Of a DNA stretch of 64,000 bases, positions 33,316 through 43,791 are shown in pieces. The stretch covers positions 1,613,501 to 1,677,500 of the forward strand of contig JAEMWC010000034.1 in assembly GCA_016490735.1 (NCBI GenBank), in the 5' to 3' direction. Source of the stretch: Pachyseris speciosa. Lineage: Eukaryota; Cnidaria; Anthozoa; Scleractinia; Pachyseridae. The translations under genes and the position numbers were made by a program. Each line of letters begins with the position of its first letter. Position 1 is the first letter of the stretch. Under the pieces are notes generated by a model, which had not been told where the DNA came from, ran no database searches, and saw only the letters and a list, made by a program, of their open reading frames with translations.

Positions 33316-33364
33316 CGTTGATAAACCAAATTTTCGTACCTATATAGGTACGTGCGGCCCCAAA

Positions 33365-33572
33365 GGGTATGGTGTTTTAGCCGTTTGGGTCTGAAATAGG
33401 GTATCAATTTTGGCAATTATGGTCTGAAATAGGCAGGGCCTAACTAATCGATCAAAATCGATCATCGAAAACGTAATCGATTAATTGATAGTACTCGATA
33501 ATACTCGATAGTACTCGATAGTTGTCGATTTATTAGTTATAGTAATCGATAAAAATCGATAATCACAAATTT
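33365..33572. repeat. GTCTGAAATAGGGTA units followed by an ATCGAT-rich tract
   Basis: Two units of the repeat seen at 12513-12780 lie at 33390-33437. They are followed by about 125 bases in which ATCGAT, ACTCGATA and ATCGATTA recur many times. This second part is cryptically simple sequence. Confidence 0.65.
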
Positions 33573-33692
33573 GGCAAGAGTCACTCATTTTTGTGTGGGA
33601 TACCAATGGTACTCATACAATTGCCATCGACTCTGTAAATCGCTAGCTAGCTAATACACCTATACCGACCATTACCCGAAGCTCTTAGGATA

Positions 33693-35000
33693 GGATAGGA
33701 TAGGATAGGATGACTTTATTTAGACACGGTAAACTCATTAGTCCCAACTATAAAAACCTAATTATTTACCGGAATTATTGCAAATTATACAAAGACTAGA
33801 ACTGCATTATTCTAAAATTACTCTAAATAATCAATAAATAACTATAATATTAAATGACAAGATAACCTGCTTTACATGAGTACCGTGTAAAAATTCTAAA
33901 TTTAACTTGATGAAAAGAAACGCTCGCAGCCAGCCCGGAACGCTCTAAGGGAGTCAGTCTGCCGCAACTCGGTTGGTAAACTATTCCAAATAACTGCTCC
34001 AGAGTAGCTGAAGCTATTTTTCATATAGTTTGTGTGTGGGCTGTGGGATAGCTAGTTTGCCCTCAGTGTCCCTTAAGGAGTAATGGGAGACGCTACTACG
34101 GTCATCAAATTTGGAACTAAGGTAATCGGGAGAAAGACCATTAAGCGACTTATAAACCATCACAGCCTTATGGATTGTTCGTTGGGAATCAAGTTTTATC
34201 CATCCAAGTTTTTGGATAAGGTTATCAGCGTTGGCATCATAGTTCGAGTAAGTGAGTATACGCGCAGCGCGATTTTGAAGTTTTTGAAGTTTACTGGCTA
34301 GGGTTTTGCCGCAGCATCCCCGGACAGAATTGCAGTAATCAAAGTGAGGCTATACTATAGACATGAAGATTGATCAGAGAGTCTCGTGTGGAACGAAAGA
34401 CCTCACTCTCTTCAACGTTCCAATACCAGACGTGATTTTCTTGCATAAATTCTCAACATGAACATTCCAGGATAAAGTCTTGTCAATATGTAATATATAA
34501 AAATTTGAGCGGGAGACCTTTATGGGCAGTTAAAACGGCGAGCCGCAGGCGAGCCGTTTTAAAGCCCATAAAGGTCTCACGCGAATATTTTATGTTACTT
34601 GTGAAATGAAACAATAGATTGTGTTTGTCGTGTTTGTAATGTTAATCAGTAGAGATCTGTATGAAAGTTAATGCATACTAATTAGCGGAACAGGACACTT
34701 TTATGAAAGTTAATGATTTTTATTGGGGTTTAGAGATGTATACATGTGACTCAAATACTACCCGTAGATTGGTCGTTAGTCTTATGAATTATTAATGAAT
34801 TTTACAAGAACACTAAGAGATTTCGCGGAAGTAACTTATAGGTGCACCGTTAATCATAAGTGACGGAGGGTTGAGAAACGTGCTTAGCCTTTGCCTCGAT
34901 CCGATAGACATAAACTCAGTTTTAGATGCGTTAACAGTAAGCTTGTTAGCAGTTAGCCATTTTTCAACTCTAGCAAGATCCTCATTTAGAACAGTGTTAA
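33693..35000 (-). pseudogene. LINE reverse transcriptase 3' part, interrupted by a hairpin element
   Basis: The minus strand from 35000 encodes NTVLNEDLARVEKWLTANKL and KTEFMSIGSRQRL. After an interruption (about 34836-34490) come HIDKTLSWNVHVENLCKKI, FDYCNSVRGCCGKTLASKLQ and RAARILTYSNYDAN. Closer to the 3' end are KAVMVYKSLNGLSPDYL and a C-terminal basic region. These are the palm and thumb plus the C-terminal end of a CR1/Rex-type non-LTR RT. A stop lies in the C-terminal part. The 3' tail is (TCCTA)n, seen as TAGGA repeats at 33693-33712. Confidence 0.85.
34490..34609. mobile_element. Foldback hairpin inserted in a LINE copy
   Basis: Arms of about 50 bases, GAGACCTTTATGGGC...TTAAAACGGC on the left and GCCGTTTTAA...GCCCATAAAGGTCTC on the right, face each other. 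The sequence up to about 34836 is also foreign to the LINE reading frame, so the insertion may be about 350 bp. It separates two parts of one RT frame, which shows it came after the LINE. Confidence 0.78.
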
Positions 35001-35015
35001 TATTATGGATGTTAT

Positions 35016-35055
35016 GTTTATTTTATTTTATTTTATTTTATTAGTTTTGCCATTT

Positions 35056-35128
<73 letters not shown>
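35016..35128. repeat. (TTTTA)n and (CA)n microsatellites
   Basis: A TTTTA run (35016-35040) and a CA run of about 36 units (35057-35128) next to the LINE fragment. Confidence 0.95.
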
Positions 35129-35130
<2 letters not shown>

Positions 35131-36506
35131 TCTTACCCAGACTCTGCCCTTACCCAGACTCGCTGCCTTTCACGCCCGAGTAATAAGATTGTCTTAATGG
35201 TTGTTTAGACGTGATGGAGTTAGGAGCTACAAAAATAGTCCATTTCAGTTCCGAGAATAAGATTTGCTCAGTCACCTTTTCCATTAAAAAAAAAATGCTT
35301 GCAGGTGATCAATCACCCGGATTAAGGATTCTATTCATCAGCTTTTTGCCTCCACACAATAGGGATCTGCTAAAGTAATCGCTCACCCTCGACCCTCGAC
35401 ATTTAGCTACTCCCCCCAATATTGCGTGCAAGTTTCAAAGGTATGTTTCTTGTTTCTTTCACTCGTGGGAACGGGCACTTCTGATTGGACAGATATTTTA
35501 TAGTTTTGCGACTGCGTCATACCTATGTTTATATTTATCGCACAACGCCCTTGTTTTAAACAGAAACTTTCGGATTTTCTGTTTCGTTTCCGAAATCATA
35601 ATTTGTAACTGATCCCCGTGGATTATCCTTGAAATCATTTTTGGTGATCAAACATTCCTTGGTGACCAACCTTTTCCCGGTTAGTTTCCTTTAGAAGTGT
35701 CTTTCCAAAAGGTCCGAGATTCAATTGTCTATAGTTTGGCAGAGGAATTAATAGCCGAGGAAGAGTGATTCAGCACATGTTGTCATTCACGACTGCGATT
35801 TCATAAGAACAAACATAACCTAAACTTAATTGCTTCTCTGAGGCCATAAACTCAATAGAATTGACTTAAACACGTAGTAGTTTCTCTCTCAAGAAACGGT
35901 TGTTTTAAAATGGGATGAAATAATAATTTACCTACTTTTTTTCACTCTTTTTCAACCTGTCCATTTGCATTTCGTCTTTCGTAGTCAACACTACGCAAAA
36001 CCCTTCGACTACTCACCGTCGTGAGGGCACGACGGTGGGAAGAAAGTTGACAGCATGTTTTGACCCAGTCCTAATCACCTCACGGCCGTAGTTCGTAGTC
36101 CGTAGTCCCTATTATTGCTATGGTGTGTTCACCGGTTCGTTTCCAAAATGTTTCTTTCAAGCGCTGAACTCTGTTTTCATTAGCCACTATACCCCACTAT
36201 GTAAATAGCTCTCAAACAAACAAGCCGCTCCATTAGCGTTTACTCGGGATACTTTTGTGATGCAGAAGTCGAACGTACGCTTTTTAATTCTCGAAAACTA
36301 TCCGGCTAATGGCTTTTTTTTCGGTTCGCATAATAACAAGAGTGTAGGTCCTCATAGTGCTAGAGTGGGAAATTATTTAATTTTAATGAGTGTTTTCGAT
36401 GATCAGCAGAAGCACATCAAGACGCTCCCAACAATTTTTCAATCTCCACTTTAGAAGGCATTGTCCTCATAGTGTAGATCTCGAGGTATAGTACCCACAA
36501 TGGGGC
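35129..36506. other. Intergenic, nothing recognised
   Basis: No supported gene or element. A short inverted motif CACCGTCGTGAGGGCACGACGGTG occurs at about 36016-36040, with no further context. Confidence 0.4.
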
Positions 36507-36850
36507 ATTTGTATGTATGTATGTATGTATGTATGTATGTTGACAAGTTCTTGATTTGTATGCTTTTTACGCAAATTTAAAAACAAACTTCGATCGAAGA
36601 AGATGAAGTTGTTTTGCTCAAAATGAAGAAACCTACTGAATGAGAAATTACGAGCCGCAGAAAGCGCTTCAAAAATTTGGCTTCGATTTGGATCGGGTGT
36701 CCTACACTTGGCTTGAGCCTGCGATCCAATCGAAAGCAAGTACTGGTGGGCGGTCAAAACAACTGACCTTGATGAGGTCTTAACTTGAGCCCGCGATATG
36801 GCCACGTGACACTGGTTAGCGGATACCTTGTTTTGACAGGTGTCAATTGA
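36507..36850 (-). repeat. (TATG)n plus dispersed repeat (partner 7298-7690)
   Basis: A TATG run (36512-36540) borders a block that is the reverse of 7380-7690. Shared motifs are TTGGCTTGAGCCTGCGAT, GGTCTTAACTTGAGCCCGCG and GATACCTTGTTTTGACAGGTG. Confidence 0.72.
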
Positions 36851-36981
36851 CTATAGGATGGATGCCAAGTATCAAAGAAGTACGCTGTAAACTAGCTGCG
36901 AGTAGCTGGGCCAGTTGGAGTATGGCCGCCATGTTAGATTATTATGATTATTATTACGATATTATTAATTATTGGGCAACT

Positions 36982-36984
<3 letters not shown>

Positions 36985-37015
<31 letters not shown>
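36985..37015. repeat. (GTC)n microsatellite
   Basis: About ten GTC triplets, just upstream of the LINE fragment. Confidence 0.9.
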
Positions 37016-37050
37016 GCGGTCGCGCCCGCAATGAATGAACCCTTCGCTTT

Positions 37051-37655
37051 GTGACCCGCGACAAGTCAACTACGTACGAGACGTTGCTAAAACAACTAAA
37101 CCTGCTGTCCCCACTTAATCAAAGAATTGTTAAAATAGCCACCGGTGTCTACAAAGCTATCCATGGGTATAAAGTCCCTAGAGGAATAGGTGACCTATTG
37201 CATGAACGATCAACTAATTATAATCTTAGAGGAAAACACATCCTCGAGCTACCCAAAGTGAATATAACCACCTATGGACTTAAATCGTGGCGATACACTG
37301 TAGCTAAGATTTGGAACGCTCTTCCGGATTGGTTCCGTGCAGCTAATAATATTGGAACATTCAAGAACTTAATGCCCAAGATGGATTTCTCAAATTTTAC
37401 ATTTCAATTGCGCAAATACATATAAATACATACTGCTTAGTTGTAATATCATTGTGTAACAATCTTGTGATCTACTCTTAGTTTTAATATATTTTTAACC
37501 ACACATATATTTTTATATTGGTTTTTTTAGCCATTTTCTCTTTTCATTATTATTTTTAGCTTATTTATTTATTTATTTATTTTTGTGGTATGTCTGTAAT
37601 GTAGCTAATTAGCTAAGAACATTTACCACGTAAAATAAAGGTTATTGTATTGTAT
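37051..37655 (+). pseudogene. LINE C-terminal fragment with 3' end, plus strand
   Basis: The frame at 37051-37425 is open for 124 codons. It encodes the C-terminal region of a CR1/Rex-like RT polyprotein, including LSPLNQRIVKIATGVYKAIH, YNLRGKHILELPKVN, TTYGLKSWRYTVAKIWNALP and FKNLMPKMDF. A stop and a 3' untranslated stretch follow, ending in AATAAAGGTTATTG and an (ATTGT)n tail. It is 5'-truncated. Its open frame suggests a younger copy than the other LINE pieces here. Confidence 0.85.
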
Positions 37656-37664
37656 TGTGAAAGT

Positions 37665-38050
37665 CTACTTCTAGTTACATCGCAGAATGTGAAAAACATT
37701 TTTCACTATTAACAACTCTTTCAGATTTTTGATAGCTCGCATTAGTTATGCAGTTCCTCAAAGGAAACGAGCAAGGTTAAATAGTGAGGAATAAAACAAG
37801 AATAGAATTTGGTGACACTGAGAACACTTTTTTTTCCACAAGACGATCGAGGCCTAACTGATTAGCTTGATTTTATACGTTTTCTTTATTTCGCAATCTG
37901 CGACACGTGCCATATTAAAATTAAGAACGTTATATCTTAAAATAACCCGAATTCCTCAACTACCAAACCAAAATGTTAACATTACACAGTTAGACAATCC
38001 GAAGAGTGTTACGCTCCGCTGTGAGAGGGAGCTAGTGAGATTAAATACGA
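37665..38050 (+). repeat. Direct duplication, copy 1 of about 390 bp
   Basis: This segment recurs in the same orientation at 42403-42792, beginning CTACTTCTAGTTACATCGCAGAAT and ending near TGTGAGAG.GAGCT.GTGAGATTAAAT. Identity is high with scattered changes and small indels. Content is non-coding. It could be a solo terminal repeat or a segmental duplication. Confidence 0.85.
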
Positions 38051-38516
38051 CTCGGCATGGGCCGTTTTTATGCTAGAGGCGTCAAAGTCGTCCAGACGTA
38101 TTTAAAGCCAATGTCAGAATATATCGAGAATCTCAAATCAGTTTTGAAAAATCGAAGTTTGATTATTATCACCCAAACAACCCTCTAGGGGTATTATTTC
38201 AAGAAATGTTATTAAACAATCCCAAAGCGCCTTACATTTGGAGAATTTTGGAAAAGTTCGAAATTTCGCAAAAAATTGAAATTGGTCTGAATTTCAAACA
38301 ATTTGAAAGAAACAGTACCGGCGCGCAAAAGCTCCTATTGACTTCATCTTCCTCACGTAACTAGAAGACTTCCAAAGCTTCAATATTGTGTAAAACCTTT
38401 AAGCAAAATTACTTTATAGTATAGTATTTAACCTTCGTTGCTTACCCCATCTTTGTATGTTGTTTTGAATGTGAAAATATCGCCCAACTTTAGCCGCCCT
38501 AAATCGATCCAGGTAT

Positions 38517-38667
38517 AATAGGTGGTTTGCACTTTACGTCATCGCCGCCATGCTGGTGGACGTAAACAATACATCTCTCATTAGCTCCTTTTGTTCGTCC
38601 ACCAGCATTTGTTCATTTCGTCATTGTCATCTGTGTCTCTAGAGATTGGCTGCAAACAACCTATTAA
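38517..38667. mobile_element. MITE of about 150 bp
   Basis: The ends are AATAGGTGGTTTGCA and TGCAAACAACCTATT. The interior has paired GCTGGTGGACG/CGTCCACCAGC. A relative lies at 5735-5885. Confidence 0.75.
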
Positions 38668-39156
38668 AATTGAAAAAGCAGTTATGCCACATGAAAGAAA
38701 GGTCATTTTATTTATAAGAACTGAAGTATCAGCTCTGCAAATTTAAACGCCAGCGTGTACTAAAAAAGGAGGACTTTGGACTGCACGCGCGACAGAACGT
38801 GAAATGTTAACAAAGCGAAAGAAATGTAATTAAAGCAAAGAAAGTCGCACGAAAATTATTTACATCTCATAGAATCACTTAGCATTGACAAAAAATGATA
38901 TCAAAATAAGCCTTTTTCCTTGACAAGCTAATAGAGCGAAGTTTTCTGTTGAATATTTCTAAAACAATCTGGGAAAACAGCCGAAAGTTAACGATCATGA
39001 AAGCGGGGACGTCGCGTGGTAATTATCATTCTGTAAAGTTCAAAGTAAACAGTAGTTGTTCATGTACAGGCCCCAAAAGCACCAAGATACAAATGAATAA
39101 GATTTCAATAATCTATATGCTCTTATTAAGAACTTAAATTCCTTGCCAAGTTCTAA

Positions 39157-39677
39157 CTTGAGGTGATTTTAACTTTAGACACGTCACTTCTGTTTTGTCC
39201 TCTATATAAGCACACTTGTTTATCGATCTTCTCGCTGAAGTAAGGCCTTCTATTTTGCCTATACACTCCAAAGAAACTGACATTTAAGGTCAAAATATAA
39301 TAGCTATAGAGTTATAACTTAAACGCATTAGTAGCGGCTGATTTGCGAACATGTTTACCGTTGGCCGTTTGTGATGCTTGCAGTCTCCCTTGCAGCTGGT
39401 TTATGGGATGTCACGCAACTCCCTTTCTTCCGTGACACCACTGAAAAACGGTTGCGAAGGAGATTAGCGCTTCACTACGGCCAAAGTAAACATTTTCGAA
39501 AATCAGCTGCTAAGTAAGTAAGTTATTACTTAATAGCTAAATTCTTATGATCTTAAATATCAGTTTCTGTGGAATTTATAGGCAAAATAGAGGAACTTAC
39601 TTCAGCGAGAAGATTGATAAACAAGCCTGGTAATATTGAGCACAAAACAGTATGCGTCTAAAGTTAAAGTAACTCAA
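39157..39677. mobile_element. Inverted-repeat element of about 520 bp
   Basis: The ends are CTTGAGGTGATTTTAACTTTAGAC and, inverted, CTTGAGTTACTTTAACTTTAGAC. The inner arm pairs GATCTTCTCGCTGAAGTAAG with CTTACTTCAGCGAGAAGAT. Arms are about 135 bp. It is non-coding. Confidence 0.82.
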
Positions 39678-40120
39678 GAGCTTAAGCGAGGAATTGAAGT
39701 TCTTTTAAGAATAAAATAAGAGAATATAGGTTATTGAAGTTAAACTCTATTTGATTTGTATCTTGGTGCTTTTTGTGCTTGTAAATTAACAATTACTGTT
39801 TATTTTGAACTTTACGGAATAATGATATGTGTTATCACTGTTTCAGACGCCATATTGGCGGGTAGGCAAACGGAACAGAAATTGCAGTGTTTGTATGCAA
39901 TACCGTTGTCAAAAAAAATGCGTGAAGCGCTTGTTTCTCAGCAAAAAAAAATATTGCTAATTAATAGTACTAGGCAAAGGGTTCCACTGACAAAATTTGA
40001 GGGATTTAGCCGTGCCAGAAAACATTCTCTGGCTTTTTTAATTTTTCCATACATTCGTCTGTAAATTTTTGCCGCGGGCTGAAAAATTACCGGGAAAAGA
40101 TAACAGACCTCTGCTACTTG

Positions 40121-40697
40121 TTAGGCGATTGCAGCGTCCACTGCTTCTTGAAAACTGAAGTTGGCCGATAATAATTTCCTTTTCATCGTCTCCGAGTGAA
40201 ACCCGCAGATGAAACGATCGCGTAGACTATCGTTCAACTGCTCGTTGGTGAATTTTTCATGTTCCCGCGAGACTTTTAAGCTCTCTCACAGACTCAACAA
40301 TGCTTTAACCCAGTTACTGGCTTGCAGAGTGAAATCTGTATCTCTCTGCGACCTTTAAGCGAGTTGGCTTGTAATGACCACGCAGCAGCGATGCAAGCTG
40401 GTCAAACGTCTTCGTCTTCGGCGCGTCCGGGAATGATAAATCCTTTAACACCCGATAAACACCACTTCCCATACATGTTAAGTGTATTGCTCTTCGTTTA
40501 CCGGCATTGTCAGAGTCGTTCTTAATATCGTAGGCGGTGAAATATTCCTGCAATCGTTCGAGATAGCTCTCGATATCTTCAGACTCGGCATTGAAAACAT
40601 CAAAAGGAGGTCTACTCGCCATGTTGTTTGCTTCTGGTTGAGCTGACGTCGGAGATCTAACAACAGGAATTTCAAGTGCTGCTCCGTTTGTCGCCAC
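40121..40697 (-). pseudogene. Ty3/gypsy-type gag remnant
   Basis: The minus-strand frame 40697-40314 encodes a Gag-like region with RPPFDVFNAESEDIESYLER, a long helix-rich stretch and LLRGHYKPTRLKVAERYRF. This is the retrotransposon Gag (UBN2/Retrotrans_gag) pattern common in invertebrate Ty3/gypsy elements. A further 50 or so codons of the same domain are visible in another frame (about 40275-40121), ending in a stop. No protease, RT or integrase follows, so only part of the element remains. A TGGCGACGAGGT motif upstream (near 40730) may mark the primer-binding side of a lost terminal repeat. Confidence 0.75.
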
Positions 40698-40810
40698 TGA
40701 CTGTTCGTTCTCCAGTTTACCTCGTCGCCACTGTAACGTATCGCGTCGTTCCGTAATAAATCAAACGTTGAAGAGAAGATAAACGAAAACATCGATTTGA
40801 TACGTAGCAA

Positions 40811-42402
40811 TCTCTTCTATGCTGTAATTCGATCTAAGTGAAATTCTTGTTTAGAATATCTAAATGTGTAATAGGCTTTCCACGTAGCATTGTCTTTTGA
40901 TCAAGAGCAATTCACCTTCTTCAGCAATTTTATTCCAGCGCCAATTTTGCTTTAAGCTGCTGGTTGTGCCGTGTAAGAGGTAAGATATTTTGTAAATATA
41001 AATTAATATACGTCAGTGATGTATGATGGGTTTCGAACTATTCGTAATGTCAGAGAGTACGATCAACTGAGATCCCTGTCGGCTACGTTCTTGATAATAT
41101 GATAAGCATGCTCACAGGAAAATGAACACTAAACGGGTGCCAACCGGGTGTTCAAGCTAATTGGAAGCAGGATACGCAACGTTGACTTCAAACTTGTTTG
41201 GATATGGGGACACTTCATACGTCGGAGAAATTGGGATAAAATTGCGATCAAAAATCTGGGGTTTCGTTTAACCAAATGAGACGTCAAAGCAGTTGGTTTG
41301 AGGAGAACCTATTAGAGTAATCAAAACCGTGTTAACGCGCGGAAGGAGCGCTTCACCCATTTTGCTTTATGTGCTACATCTGTTCGTACCACCTCATACG
41401 ACTCAGAAATTCGCAAAAACTAGAGCTTCTTTCAGTGAAATTTCACCAGAAATCATTGGAACTCTGGAGTACTCATGTTAACTAACGCTGATGATTAGAA
41501 TCTCTTTAATCTAACGGCGCCTTTTTTGCAGACTAACTAAACACAATAAATAAATATAAATCCTTCTAAATGTAATTAGTTGGTGTGAATGGGGTATTGG
41601 ATTTTTAAAACCCTATATTAAAATCATAGTCACTATTAGATTGCGAATTTCTGTTGTCACGGTGATTTTAGAGTTCAGTACTTATTCGCAATGTGAAAAT
41701 AAATTTTGAAATGGCAAACAATGGTAACATCTTGAGGAAAAGCGAAGCTGGTAAACTTTCGTAATCACGGTAAAAAATAGTGAATAAATAAAAAAATAAA
41801 TAAATAATAAATTAAAAAAATAGAAAAGCAAACCACCACCAACAAAACCAGCTGTGCGGAACTCCTTACACTTGTGCCGGTACATGTGCCTTCGTGGGAA
41901 ATTAAATGAGGCTGAAGACACCGGTAACCCAGCAACAATCCCAATGATCGAGTAAAGGAGATGCTCTGGTTTATGATGGAACCAAAACGTTTTTTATTTT
42001 TCTTTCATAGTAAGTAATTCAGTATATTCGCACAAATTTTCGGTATTGAATATACCTGGCAGTGATTTATCCGTAGATAACGTCAGAAGAATGTTTCATT
42101 CAATTGTTCGGTCGCAGTTTTAATTTTAAGATTTTCCAAGCATCTCTTTTGAAATATTCGGGACAGGAGTTCCCTGAGGCCATCATTCAAACTTTTCCAA
42201 AATTTTGCGACGCGTTACTCGCCAGTCTTAACGCAACTGTGGGTTCCTACGTTCAAAGATCTTGCGAACAAAGCGAGGAGTTTTGATAATATAAAGATGT
42301 CCTTTCATGCATTGTCCATGGATTTTCATTATCTGGGACATGCAACGATTCCAATATCGCCGTGACGTAAGTAAATGTAACACAACTGAGAAATTATGTC
42401 AA
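40811..42402. other. Non-coding, nothing recognised
   Basis: No supported gene, RNA or defined element. It may include the remains of a terminal repeat belonging to the gag remnant. Confidence 0.4.
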
Positions 42403-42792
42403 ACATCTACTTCTAGTTACATCGCAGAATCTGAAAAACTTATGTTTCACTACCAACAACACTTTCAGATTTTTGATAGCTCGCATTAGTTTTGCAGTTC
42501 CTCAAAGGAAAAGAGCAAGGTTAAACAGTGAAGAATAAAACATGAATAGAATTTGGTGACACTAAGAATTTGCGTTTTTTTTTTTCGAAAAGACGATAGA
42601 GGCCGTCAAAGATTAGCTTGATTTTATTTTGTTTTCTTTATTTCGCTATTTGCGACACGTGAAATATTAACATTAAGAACGGTCTTTCTGAAAATAACCC
42701 GAATTGCTCAACTACCAAACCAACATGATAACATTACCCAGTTAGAAAATCCGCTGCGCTGCACTGTGAGAGAGAGCTTGTGAGATTAAATC
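42403..42792 (+). repeat. Direct duplication, copy 2 of about 390 bp
   Basis: Partner of 37665-38050, about 4.74 kb away, same orientation. The gag remnant lies between the two but not beside either, so they are not clearly its terminal repeats. Confidence 0.85.
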
Positions 42793-43646
42793 AACGACTT
42801 CTTCCTCGACGGCAGAAGCTACTTTAGGTGGGGTGATCCGGCGATCCGGTCGTCGCGCGTCGTAGGTTTTTTTTACCCGCTCGGTCAATTCCTGTTGACT
42901 GTTCTTAACACAAAATATTGGCGGAAGTAAATAAAATAATAACCATGGAGCTCCGCTTTTAGGCTTGGTTAAATCTAGTATATATTAATTCCCTATCGTC
43001 TGATAAATTCGGCTTATTCCAACGGCGCACACAGTTCTTTTCACCAACTAGTCAATCGACAAAACAATCCCCGTATTCTTCAAATGATGATACACCCTTC
43101 CCATCTCGTCCCCAGAGATAGTTTTTTTCACCCAGAGACTGAAGCGGGCTCTAATTAGCAATCCTGTCTACTCTATTAACTCGCGCATGCGTTTAATACA
43201 AAAGGCTGCGTTCTCCGGAAAAGACTACCAAAATAGTGGTATTGGTTTGTCTGATCGTAATAAATATGACACGCATCTATCGTTATATGGCGTGCAGCAT
43301 TTCGCCATTAAGTGTCTCTGCGCATGATCAACGCGCATGGGTAAGTTAGTCTACTTGCTGACCATTACCGATCCCAGTCTCTGATATACTCCTTTAAAAG
43401 AGGCAATTTGATTGGCTGCTACAGCTCCAGTTGAAACAATGCCGTCTAAACTAGTCTTTATTTAATTGGTTCAAAATGTGATGAACGGTCGGTCCACCCG
43501 TCAACCCAAAAATGCTGCATGCCGACCACGAGCGCTAATTTATATATACAAAATAGCTCAAAAAAGTTCTCGAAAGGAAATTAAAACAACAACAGCAAAA
43601 CAATAGAAAACAACTTTAAAAGTTTTTTCCTCCCACTTAGGTCGTC
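42793..43646. other. Upstream region of the sulfotransferase gene
   Basis: No certain element. A pyrimidine-rich stretch and an AG (cctcccacttag) lie just before the start codon, so the ATG exon may follow an untranslated exon. Confidence 0.4.
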
Positions 43647-43791
43647 ATGTGGATCCGGTCTTCTGTGAAACTACATACATTTGCAGCTGTGATAATCATT
43701 GGATCTCTTGTGGCTGTTTTAGTGATAACATGGAATAACAAGAATGGGAATTACTTCATCGCACAACATCGTTCACCAAACCCGAATCTTG
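43647..43791 (+). CDS. Sulfotransferase exon 1: start and signal anchor
   Basis: Encodes 48 codons plus one base, including the membrane anchor FAAVIIIGSLVAVLVITW, and ends at CTTG|gtaagaag. The single arginine and lysine before the anchor fit a cytosolic N-terminus. Confidence 0.82.

Larger units (their letters stand above)
31132..33337 (-). mobile_element. Penelope-like retroelement with inverted ends and ribozymes
   Basis: A 13-base direct duplication, ACCTATATAGGTA, flanks the element (31119-31131 and 33338-33350). The ends are inverted repeats of 264 bp (31187-31450 and 33073-33336) with about three mismatches, so the insertion is recent. The left arm covers the true 3' end, including the end of the endonuclease frame. 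The right arm is an inverted copy of that same end joined to a 5'-truncated body. Penelope-like elements are known for such rearranged copies and for hammerhead motifs in their terminal repeats. Confidence 0.92.

Noticed and set aside
35005..35208. Threonine/histidine repeat ORF
   Set aside because: Translation of the (CA)n microsatellite.
37665..42792. Complete LTR retrotransposon bounded by the direct repeats
   Set aside because: The gag remnant is far from both repeats, its probable primer-binding side points to 40740, and no RT or integrase lies between. Kept only as a question.
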